In this document: one piece after another, positions 10,788-20,080 of the stretch
How the letters are laid out: the number at the start of each line of letters is the position of its first letter
Numbering within the stretch: the first letter of the stretch is position 1
Assembly (NCBI GenBank): GCA_002049455.2
Contig: KV918808.1
Location: 124,001-188,000, forward strand
Reading direction: 5' to 3'
Length of the DNA stretch: 64,000 nt
Source of the DNA: Porphyra umbilicalis
Taxonomy: Eukaryota; Rhodophyta; Bangiophyceae; Bangiales; Bangiaceae
Notes under the pieces: model-generated
The model's database searches: none
Seen by the model: the letters and a program-made list of their open reading frames with translations, nothing else
What the model was told of the DNA's origin: nothing
Position numbers and translations under genes: made by a program

Positions 10788-13499
10788 ACCTGGGGTGGGG
10801 GGGGGGGGGTTGCACGATTGCGAGTGTACAGGGTTTGCGGCCGGACACGGGCCGCGACGGGCGAGCACGACCGTCTGCTGGTGCCCGCGCTTCCGTCTTG
10901 GGCCGTTTCTTTTTCTTTGCTCGGCTCTCCGTCTGTCTTGAGGGGCCTCCCGCCTCCGTGCCTCCCGCCGCTGTCTCTGTTACCGCTCGGCTCGAGCAGA
11001 TGAGGGGGCAGCGCGCGGCAGAGGTGCATGGCAAGCAATGGGCAAGCGACGGCCGCTGCCGCCGCTGCACGCGGCCGAAGCTCAACGACGTCCTTACGGG
11101 CCCTCCAAAGGGTGACCCGACACTATCCACAGCCGCGCCCTGCTCTACCTGGCCCGAAGGCGGCGGGACCGCCCGTGGGCCGCCGCACGAGCCTGCCGTC
11201 GCGCCGGCCAGTGGCGCACCGCAGGAGAAAAAGCAGGCGCCGTCGTGCACGCCGCGGTGCCGCGCTCGTTCCGCGGTGGATGCGGCCACCTTGGCAAGCC
11301 ATGGATGCCGGGCAGCCATCAGAAGTGCTGTGGCTGGCGGCGGAGGTGCTACGACGCTCGCCGTCCGACGGAATCCCACGGGCGCGGCGCGTCGACGCGG
11401 GGAAACGAGGGGTCTGGAGCGCCACCTCGGCGTCGGGATGGACGACGAGCAGCGGGGCGCTGCCTCTCGCGGTAGGTCTTGCCATCCGGCCGCGCCGATC
11501 GGTGGTCGCGTGCGGATGGAGCGGCGCGCGGCAGCTATCCGGATACCGCCCACCGCGAGTCCAGCTGGGGCCTCGACAGCCACCTCCTGCGACGCAGACA
11601 GACCAGCCGTGGCCCCGTCGGTTCGTGTGATGCTCGCCACGTGCTGGCCATCATTGGACGAGGGCGGAGGTCGCCGCTCCGTTGGTCCACCAAGAATCTG
11701 CAGAGGGACACACCGACGGGGCTGCCGTCGAAAACGCAAGCGTCCTGACGAACGACACCGCCACGCAACGGTCCAAGCGAGGGGCGTCGACCGGGCACCC
11801 TCCCTCCGTCGATCATATGATCCGTGCCAGGCCTGGCGGTCTGCGGTTTCTCTACTTTTCATTCGATGTTGTGTGCTTTCCGCACAGATCTTCCGCCACA
11901 GAAACCCGCGCCGGCCCGCTTGGGCTGCGTGCAAGTCTGACTCGCACCCAGTCGGATTGGCGGAGAAACGGACCGTCTTCCCAGGATCCGATGGCTGTGA
12001 CCAATGGGATGCAAACGAACTGTCCAAGCTGTACACACCGCCCCCACACAGGTGCTTGGGCGGGGGGGCGGGAGCGGGCTGTTCCCGGTCACCGGCCATC
12101 CCAGCAGACAGCGTAGTGAGGACCGCGCATCAGGGTTGAGAGAGGATAATTTTGATCGGATTAATACACATGAGCTTTTCACTGTACTAATGCAAACCAT
12201 GGATCGGCGGACTCTGATTATACAACGTGTGCACCACGTCTTGGTAGTGGCTGCCCATTTACTCATGTAAAGTTGCATTTAAGTACTGTAATTGAACATA
12301 GTGGGGGTAGGCGGTGGGCGACGGCCGCGCATGAGCACTGTGCACCTGGGAGGGGGGCTCGGGCAGGCGGTGGGCAGTGTGGCGTGCGGGGCAGGCACGG
12401 GCGCCCGGCAGGAGCTGTGCCCACAGGCCCCCCCAGTGCTTCAGCCACAACCTGCTCTGGCGACACAGCCAGTGCCGCCGCCCCCCGCAAAATGGCTGCC
12501 TGGCATACCCCGCAGCGCCGCCCCCCCCAGCGAAACGGCTGCCTGGCATTGCCTGGAGCTCCCCATGCCCCCGCGAAACGGCTGCCTGGCATTGCCCGCA
12601 GCGCCACCGTAAGCTCGCGCCATTGCCGGTGACGAGGTAGATGGCCAGGCGAAACGGTCGGAATAATTGTTGAAATATATTGGAATGGGGAATGCATAAG
12701 TCTTCCACAAATGCTTACTAAAACTATACTGTCACCATTTCTATAATTATACTGAAATGAAACTTCAGCGGATGAGTACACCGTAAACTTGCAACCCTGC
12801 CGCGCATGCCACCAACACGCCCCAAGTTGCACGCAGGCGCGGGCACAGACCTTGCTGGCAGCTGCAGCTGTGGTCGTTGTCACCCCTGCCCTGTGTCGCG
12901 CTTTCGCACGCGTTTCTCCGTGACACTGTCGTTTCGCTCGCTCTGCGGTCGCTACACCCTCCACGGCCACCGCCTCGGGACCGTTCCATCTGCTGTTCTA
13001 TGTTGGCGACCGAGTGGTGCGTGATGTCCCGCGGGGGACCCACGCCGTGCGGGGGGGTTTGCAGGGGGGCTCGCGCAGCCGGCGGCGGCAGGCGGCGCCT
13101 GTCGCGCTGGGAGGCGTGCCTCGAAGGGGGCGGTGCCGGCGTCGGCGCGCCGCCTGCACGTCACCACGCGTTTCTGTGCCTCAGCTCGGGGGGTGGTGGG
13201 GGTGCGGCACCCGCCCGCCTCGCATCAGTCTGAATCCGCCACACCGATCCTCGTTTTATGGTGTGGCGTGACGCACACACCAGCTTCCACGTCCGCCCCA
13301 CATCTCTCGACGCCGGGTGTGCCAGCCGCGCTCCTCTCCCCGCCACGCGCCGCCTCCTGCCCGTGAGCGCCGAGCACGACGACGCGGCGCCGCCGTTGCG
13401 CGGGTCCGTCCCCACTCTCTCGACTCCCTCGTGGTGCGGCGCTTGCCGCCGTCTCTCCTTTCGCTTCCGCCCTCCCCCACCCCCCCCTGACGCCTTGCA
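10788..13499. other. Long spacer between the two RING genes
   Basis: Large overlapping open frames of opposite strand span 10.57-12.1 kb. Neither shows a domain, and their composition mirrors GC bias, so I do not call them. A 43-bp minisatellite lies at 12487-12615. The stretch 12640-12780 is noticeably AT-richer than its surroundings. Confidence 0.4.
12487..12615. repeat. 43-bp minisatellite, three units
   Basis: Units start at 12487, 12530 and 12573, exactly 43 bp apart, each with the core GGCTGCCTGGCAT preceded by GCRAAAYG. The third unit ends near 12615. Confidence 0.85.
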
Positions 13500-14447
13500 A
13501 TGCCCGTGGCCATGACCCTCCGCGTGGCGGCTACGGCGGGGCCTGCCGTCCTTTCCACCCCGGCCTTCTTGCCGCCCCTGACGTTCCGGCAGGATGAGCC
13601 CTCGCCGGCGGACCCCGCCCCCCCCACCGGCCCCACCCGCAAGACGCTCTTCCTCGGCGGCCTCGCATTTGCCTTGATCCCCTTTTCCTTCCTCCTCGTC
13701 TTTTACATGTGCATGCGCCGCGAATTCAAGCGTTCGATCCTCCGCCGCCACCAAGTCATGGTCATGACTGCCGCGCGCTCCGCGACCAACCGCGGGGAGG
13801 CGCGCGGGCGCGCCCTTGCCGGCGGCGCCGGCGGCGGCAGCGGCGGCGGCGGCAAGCGCAGCCGCTTTTCCGACCAGGAAAAGGTGGCGGCGGCGCTGCC
13901 AACCACCGACCTTGCCGCCGACGCGTGCACGTCGTGCGCGATTTGCCTCGACGAGTCGCACCCGGATCGGACGGAAGCGACTCTCGCGTGTGGCCACACC
14001 TACCACGGCAGCTGCATTCGGCAGTGGTTGGGCAAGTCGGACAAGTGCCCGCTGTGTGCGACGGCGGTGCGGGCGCCGCTGTTTGCGGCGGCCGCCGCGC
14101 GGGGCGTCGACTTGACCACCCCGACCGCCTTTGCGGCGGGCGACGTGACGGTGGAGGTGGGCAGCGACGCGGAGGGGCACGACGCGGGGGGGGGTGGGGG
14201 GGGCGACGCGTCGGCGCCCGCCGCGGGTGCCGCCGTCGGGTCTGCCGCGGCGGCGGCGCCGTTGGCCGATCGTGCGGACGGGAACGCGGTGGTGGATGCG
14301 ACGGGGGCGGCTGCGCTAGTGGCGTCGCCGCCGCCGGCCATGGCGCCCGACACGGTGGTGGTGATTCGGCCGCTCGGATTTGGGCACGCGCCAGTCGTGC
14401 CGCCGCCCGTGGGGCCGGTGGCGGAGACGGCGACGGCGGTCCTATAG
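13500..14447 (+). CDS. RING-H2 membrane protein, putative E3 ubiquitin ligase (2)
   Basis: A 315-residue protein with one membrane helix at about residues 48-72 (LFLGGLAFALIPFSFLLVFYM). A basic juxtamembrane segment and Gly/Ser linker lead to a canonical RING-H2 finger: C146-A-I-C149, CGHTYHGSC from about 164, and CPLC near 183. The C-terminal 120 residues are Ala/Gly-rich and low complexity, with a 10-G run inside that does not break the frame. The order (N-terminal helix, linker, RING-H2, disordered tail) matches the gene at 10039-10787 on the same strand, so the two are probably tandem paralogues. Both begin MPV. The likely role is membrane-anchored ubiquitin ligase; substrates are unknown. 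The ATG at 13500 is the first in frame. Confidence 0.8.
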   Translation: MPVAMTLRVAATAGPAVLSTPAFLPPLTFRQDEPSPADPAPPTGPTRKTLFLGGLAFALIPFSFLLVFYMCMRREFKRSILRRHQVMVMTAARSATNRGEARGRALAGGAGGGSGGGGKRSRFSDQEKVAAALPTTDLAADACTSCAICLDESHPDRTEATLACGHTYHGSCIRQWLGKSDKCPLCATAVRAPLFAAAAARGVDLTTPTAFAAGDVTVEVGSDAEGHDAGGGGGGDASAPAAGAAVGSAAAAAPLADRADGNAVVDATGAAALVASPPPAMAPDTVVVIRPLGFGHAPVVPPPVGPVAETATAVL

Positions 14448-14913
14448 GACAGTCGATGGACGCTGGCACGCGTGCAACCGCTGTACGGTTGTTTGTCTCG
14501 ACCTGTTGTAGGTGCTGTTTTTAACTGGATAGGATAACTTGTACATACTCCCCTGTTCCCTCTGCCTGTGTTTTCTTTCCTGTCGCACCTTGAGAGGCGC
14601 GCTGTTGCTTTTTTTTCGGTAAGCTTGTCCCTTGCCTGTGCGGCTGTCCTCGTTTTTCTTGTTTTACTAGCGTTTGTGAGCTGAGGCAGTCCTTCCCACA
14701 CTTGGGCATGGCCCGCTGCAGCAGCTTCTTGCGGCATGCAGCAACGGAAGCACCGTGAATTTCCTCCCACGAGGGATGTTGCTGCAGACTGTTCTGGCCG
14801 GGGATGCGTTTGGAGCTGCCACGTCATGGACAGGGAGTTGGTCAACCACAGGCCCGTTGCGCTGTCGTTTCGGGCAAGGTGCGGCCGTCCCACCGCAGCG
14901 CACGTCGGACTAA

Positions 14914-15465
14914 GGGCGTGTCCAGCAATGGAGCCAACCGTCCAAAACTCCAAACGTGGCCAAACGTGGCTCCGTTTGGCCAACCGGGCATTGGTGGCTG
15001 GGTCGAGCTCCAAAACTTGGGTGTGACGGTCCAAAAATAGCCCTTCCTCACATATTCTAGTCTTCTAATCGGTCTCGTGTGGGGCCTGCGCAATCGCTTA
15101 GTTTTGGAGCTTCAACGGCAGCGAAACGGCACCGAGGTCCAAACAGGCCCGTTTGGCGGCGCTCCAAAGCGCTGCGCCAAAACATGGTTCCGAACGTGGC
15201 CATCCAACGCCAATAGGATGGCAGACCCGTGGCGATCACACAGTCCCGAGATGCTCTGTGATCGGAGCAGATCCAGGGTGGGACCTTGGCGGATGCTTGG
15301 GCCGCCACAAAAGAGGCCCACCGTCTGAGAGCGCCGACAGCAGCCCAAGATTGAGACGTGATGTGCCTAGTTTTGGCCCAGCGGTTGGAGAGCCAGTAGC
15401 AGGGCCACACGTTGCCCACACGTGGCCGTTGGGTTGGACCGTTGGCTCCATTGCTGGACATGCCC
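14914..15465. mobile_element. MITE with TAA target duplication (Harbinger-type)
   Basis: A 552-bp element whose ends are imperfect inverted repeats of about 30 bp. The left begins GGGCGTGTCCAGCAATGG; the right ends CCATTGCTGGACATGCCC. It is flanked by TAA at 14911-14913 and 15466-15468. A 3-bp TWA target duplication is typical of the PIF/Harbinger superfamily, and a Harbinger transposase gene lies 10 kb away. The interior has no coding capacity. It is rich in GTGGCCAAACGTGG-like subterminal motifs. Confidence 0.8.
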
Positions 15466-15479
15466 TAATTTAGGCTTGT

Positions 15480-15600
15480 TGAGTGCGCCCCGATTTTCGG
15501 GGCGCTGTTGCATAATGCGCCCCTGAGCGCCCTTTGAGCGCTCAGTGCTCCCTGAGCGCCCCTCAAGCGCCCGTTGTAGCACCCATAAATGATCAGGTAG
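15480..15600. repeat. GCGCCC-type dispersed repeat, copy 1
   Basis: Several GAGCGCCC / AGCGCCC motifs are followed by GTAGCACCCAT and a short AT-rich tail. Two similar tracts occur at 56864-56990 and 57440-57550, so this is a dispersed family within the window. Confidence 0.6.
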
Positions 15601-15715
15601 CCCCCTCTTGTTCTTACGTTTTGACTGTGTTTCCTGGAAACTAGCGACCATCTGTGAACTTCTCCATGCATGTGAAAGAAGGACTGTTGACCGTCATCCG
15701 CAAGCCCCAATAGAG

Positions 15716-15817
15716 AGCGTCGGCAAGTCGGGCGTGGGTATCAAAAGTGGGTAGAATGTGGGTCGCCGACCCACGTCGGATGTACCCACATCTTACCCAC
15801 ATTTAGCGTCGGCAAGT
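15716..15817. repeat. Small element between 13-bp direct repeats
   Basis: AGCGTCGGCAAGT occurs at 15716-15728 and 15805-15817. Between them is an imperfect inverted repeat (GTGGGTAGAATGTGGGT and its near reverse complement ACCCACATCTTACCCAC) centred on CCGAC. This could be a tiny foldback insertion with its direct repeats. Confidence 0.6.
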
Positions 15818-18428
15818 GGCCAAATAACGGTCGACACGATTTGAGCTCTCCACATCTACCGCAACTAAACGTGTATTATTGTGGTGCACTAGCCGAACAC
15901 TCAACGCGCAGAGAGGACTCCGTCTCGCAAATTAAAAGAGTCACAACTCAAGGCAAGTCACCATCCGCGACATCGCTGCCACAAGTGCCACAGCAAGCGT
16001 CCCACTCGTCGTCGCCCGAAGCGCCAGCGGCCGCATTCTGCGGCCGCGGCGTCACCAAGCGACTTGGACCCGGGACGGAGTCCCCACTCGCCGTGAAGGG
16101 GCATGCTTGGTCTGCAGCGAGTTCAAGCCGCACGCCTTCCTCCGCTTGACAGATTAAACACCAGCCGAAGCCGCAGCGCGGCGGGCAACGGCCGCGCTGG
16201 CGACCGCAGCTGGTGATGCGCCGGCACACGGCGACGCATAGGAGCCGCCGCTGGGAAAAGGTGCAGACGGAAGCAATGCGGCCGCACTCGCGGCCGCGCC
16301 GGACGCCGGGGACTCGACCGTACGGCCCGTGGTCGACGCCGACGCGGCCGCTTCGCGGCCGTTCACGGCCGCGACGCCGGGCGTAGCGGGCGCTCCGCCA
16401 GACCCAGGAGACGCGGCCGCACCGGCACATGCAGAAGACGCACATGCAGGCGATGCGGCCGCACCTGGAGCCCCACCTGCGGCCGCAGCCGCCGTCGCCT
16501 CAGCGGCCGCAGTAGCGGCCGCAGAGGTTCCCAATACAGACAGCGCCGTCGTTGTCAAGAGGGACGCGAGGCGTGACGACGCTGCTTTGGCCTTGCGCAG
16601 TCTTGCACTGGACAGCAGCAGGGTGTGTCCGGCTGGATGCATATGAACAGCGCGTCTGACCAATGAGCATGCGGATCGATGACACAAAAATCGGAGGGGG
16701 TCGCACGATTCTGCCGCTCCGCAAGGGACGCGATCGTACGTTGCCCCTGCCGCGTCTCGGCAGCCTCGCAGGCCGGGCCGCCCGACCGCCGCAGACGGCC
16801 GCGTGGGAGCCCGCCCTGCGTCACGGTGACCGGCAGACACCACGCGGCCGCCTCACAGGCGCTTCAGAACAGAATGCTCCAGTGTCGATCGAGGCGAAAG
16901 CGCCACCAGATTGCACGCACGCTGTACGTCTGCCGGCTGAACGGACCAATGAGAGACCTACAAATCACTGCTGTCAGTCGCGAGATGCGACAGCGCCTCG
17001 AGATGATGCGAGATACTGCCAACGTGTCTCCGACATTTGTGCGTTTGACCTCGTCGTGTCTACTCCATCGCAAGAATTTGCAGCCATTTGAAGCCTATCG
17101 CGCTGCGTGTCTCACTTGACCGGCTTATTTGCTGACGATTGGGGTCTAGATCAGCGTGACCGCGAGGTCGATCGATGGCCTGTTTGCTTGAAATGTCGCA
17201 CTGGACTGTCGGAATGTGGACATCTCACGGGAAAGCCGCTCGCAGGCTCCAGTTGGCAGGTCGACAACCCAGCAACGTCACCTTCTCCGTTTCCCATACA
17301 CTGCGATCTGCCGACAGAAGAGAACAAGTACTCTGGATCCGAGCGGAGCGGGTTCGCAGAGCCTGCGCATATCGCTGCCGAAACACTTTTGGCCACTCAT
17401 CGGCGCACACGTTGCGCTCTTAAACGGTTCGCAGGTCGTTCGCAACCGACGTTGTTGGGTGTGCTCTGATTGGGGCGTGCTTGACAAAAAAAGTACATGA
17501 TCTTGGGGCGCCAGTCCACTGAATATTTTTCGGTGCAGTTCCGTGCCACCTTCGTTACTTTTTCAGGGCGCGGTGTCTTACTGCTCCGCCGAGCGTCCAC
17601 AAACAAGGTGCTCGACGCTATGAGGAGTGGGAACCATTTTTCCGTCGTGCGCCCACAAACAAGGTTCTCGACGCCACGATGCGCGGACGCCATCTGTGCG
17701 GAATGGCACAGCAACGGCCACCTGCTGTCATCAGCCAGGGAGGACGCAGAGGGGCTCCTTGACACGGGCGCCAATGAGGACGTTGAATGCGACGCATCGC
17801 GCGCCGGCAACGGCCAGGCCGACGGCAGTGATGGAGGGGTGCCGGCGGCGAGCTACGCGCCTCCTGAACGAGGAGGTCGCCCGATGCGACATGGTTGGCG
17901 CCGGCGTCACTGGACCGGACTTTGGTCGTCCCGGCGACGAGGACGCCACCGCGGCCACGACCGAGAATGATTTGATGACCATCTGCTCTGGCTTCGTGCG
18001 CGGTGAGATGGGTGGGACAGCGGGCGGTGGGGCGGCCGGTGGGGGCCAGGCGAGCCGACGTCCCGTGATGCTGCAAAGCGTCTTTGATGCAGAGTGGTAG
18101 AGTCCAAGAGAGTGTATCGCATGCAGCGGTTTCCTTCATGTTTTCTGGCATTTTTGTGGTCCTCTGAACCATCCAAATTGCAAGAATATTGGGTACTTTG
18201 AATCGCCTATCAAGTAAGTGCCAAAACATGGGGGCTACATCAGGGGCGTGAAGAGGGGCGTGCCAATGTTGGGGGCGTGCAGAAGGGCGTGATTAGGCGT
18301 GCATCGCCCACCCCGTCACCCAAAAAGGGGCGTGATGCACAACCCTAGGGCTGGCACAAGGCTGGGAACTTCAAAGCAAAGCCACCAATGTCGGTCTATC
18401 ACAACGTGTCTATATTATTGATGAAACG
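15818..18428. other. Spacer with NotI-octamer cluster and no supported gene
   Basis: Between 16027 and 16523 the 8-bp palindrome GCGGCCGC occurs ten times, with one more near 16842. Alanine-rich open frames on both strands cover this cluster but cannot be told apart from repeat-driven frames. At 17588-17680 a short direct repeat (CACAAACAAGGTGCTCGACG, then CACAAACAAGGTTCTCGACG, 58 bp apart) is present. At 18240-18330 the motif GGGGCGTG recurs several times. Confidence 0.5.
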
Positions 18429-18518
18429 TGTCTAAATTCGTTTAATAGGGCACAGGTAGGTGCTTGTCAATGTGAACGTGCCCTAACGAACGTCGAGCCA
18501 CATTCTCGAATTTAGATA
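18429..18518. repeat. Nested inverted repeats
   Basis: An outer pair TCTAAATTCG / CGAATTTAGA (18429-18438, 18509-18518) surrounds an inner pair TAGGGCAC / GTGCCCTA. The segment is AT-rich relative to its surroundings and may be a decayed small transposon. Confidence 0.5.
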
Positions 18519-18903
18519 ATTCCAACTCGATTCGATAGTCCCGGTGTCACGATAGAACGCGCATGTCCTATTCGAAGCCGAAATACGGCACGCACACCCT
18601 ATTCAGGACAATTGGAGTATGCTACGGGCCCTCTCATTGGCTGGGCGCCAAATGATTTTATTGCCATACGTGTCTGACGACGACCGACGACGCAAAACAA
18701 CGACAGCGACACGATCGAGGCCCGATGCACTGGGCAGATGGTGACACGTGACCGAGGGACTGATGCAGACGCAAACCTTGTGAGAGGCCGCGACGTATGA
18801 GGGCGACAGAGACTCGTGGCAGGCAGCCACAAGCATGCCCACACTCCAGAACGTAGATTGATCCCCGGCAGCAATCGCGTTGCACTCTGGGCCCGACTTG
18901 TGC

Positions 18904-19301
18904 TGTGAAGTGAGCGGTAGTTGGGTGCATGCGTTGCTTTACTCGAGAGCGGTCTGAGGCGCGAGGCCAGCTGGCTCTTAACCCCTCCGTGTGCCTCTCT
19001 CGCCACGTCCTGCCGGGGCACCCCCCGCCAGCGCAGTGCTCCCTCCCTTGGAGGGTACATGCTCTCACCACCCCACTAATCGCGACGCCTCTCGAGGAGC
19101 CCACAAGAATCTCCCCGAGCTCAGCTCCAAAGTGAGCTGCCCTCGAGATACAAGTACAAGTAATTACATCACACACGTACAGCAATGCATGTCAATGGCA
19201 CAGCCAAACAAGCCGATGACCGCATAAGTACTCCTGGAATTAGCCAGGCAGTCCGCGGTAACTCCGTCTTACCTGCGCGGGCTTGGGGGGCTGCCTCAAC
19301 A
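18904..19301 (-). repeat. 3' LTR of the copia element
   Basis: 398 bp, identical to 24417-24814 except at three positions, two near the low-coordinate end and one 22 bp from the high-coordinate end. A GGGGGGAG polypurine tract lies directly upstream in element orientation (19302-19309). Confidence 0.97.
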
Positions 19302-19309
19302 CTCCCCCC
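19302..19309 (-). promoter_or_regulatory. Polypurine tract
   Basis: GGGGGGAG directly abuts the 3' LTR in element orientation. This is the expected site for plus-strand DNA priming in LTR retrotransposons. Confidence 0.75.
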
Positions 19310-19617
19310 AGCACCCCACAGTCCGCGCCATCGGCGCCTCAGCGCGGTCACAACCCGTCCCGACCAGCGCGACATCTCCCGCCATCATCCGCAGTCGAGA
19401 AAATGCCCATGTCGATCCCCAGGTTCCAGGTGTTGCACCTGTAAAATCGACCTTCGCCAGAATCACCAAAATCACGATCGATGTGAAGCAGACGTCGAGG
19501 TGAGTGCAACGCACTAGGGCGCGTCTCGAACGGAGACGATCCGGCGCATCGGCGGCCCGTCAAAGTGCGGGCGTAAACGCATCTCATCGACTTTGCCGAA
19601 AATCGGCTCGACCCGTC

Positions 19618-19639
19618 GGAGCTGTAGGCCTACAGCTCC
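19618..19639. repeat. 22-bp perfect palindrome, copy 1
   Basis: GGAGCTGTAGG followed directly by its reverse complement. The same palindrome is at 19780-19801, 162 bp away. Confidence 0.95.
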
Positions 19640-19779
19640 CTTAGCCAAAATCGGCCAAAATCGACTTGCACCAAATCGAGTCGGGCCCGACCGGCCGACT
19701 TGGCCCGAAGCTGGAGACTTCCAGATTCGGGCCCAAGACCACAAAGAAATCGACTTCACCAAAATCGACTCTACCCGTC

Positions 19780-19801
19780 GGAGCTGTAGGCCTACAGCTC
19801 C
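19780..19801. repeat. 22-bp perfect palindrome, copy 2
   Basis: Identical to the palindrome at 19618-19639, inside a direct repeat of the copia 3' region. Confidence 0.95.
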
Positions 19802-20080
19802 CGGCCGAAATCGCCCAAAATCGACTTAGGCCAAATCGAGTCGGGCGATCGCCGCGAACCCGCGGCTGCGCCACTGGTCGGCCCCAGTGGCGCCACAGCG
19901 CCCCAGGACGGTCCCAACCGGCCGTCCCCCCAAGGCAACAGCGCCCCATTGCCGGCCCCAAGCAAGTGGATGGTAGCGCAACCGTCCACGGCCGGCACCG
20001 GCCCGCAGCAAGGTCGACAGAGGTCGCTGCCGCGAATCCGGGGCTGCGCCACTGGACGCCTCCAGTGGCGACATGGCGCC

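Larger units (their letters stand above)
19310..20080 (-). other. Copia 3' noncoding region with duplicated palindromes
   Basis: About 770 bp separate the pol stop from the polypurine tract. The segment is built of imperfect direct repeats. A block with CAAAATCGACTT and CAAATCGAGTCGGGC occurs twice (about 19588-19700 and 19752-19855). A second block, GGGCTGCGCCACTGG, recurs near 19865 and 20040. Each first-type block contains the same 22-bp perfect palindrome. Confidence 0.8.

Noticed and set aside
10567-12139. Two opposite 500-residue frames over the same DNA
   Set aside because: Both are GC-driven with no recognisable domain and cannot both be genes. Neither shows coding-like conservation of composition.
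12487-12615. Regular 43-bp repeats as a CRISPR array
   Set aside because: There are only three units with no unique spacers of constant length, no cas genes, and a eukaryotic context.
16154-16843. Alanine-rich frame on the minus strand and a smaller one on the plus strand (16329-16646)
   Set aside because: Both read through the GCGGCCGC cluster and are low complexity. There is no evidence to choose either.
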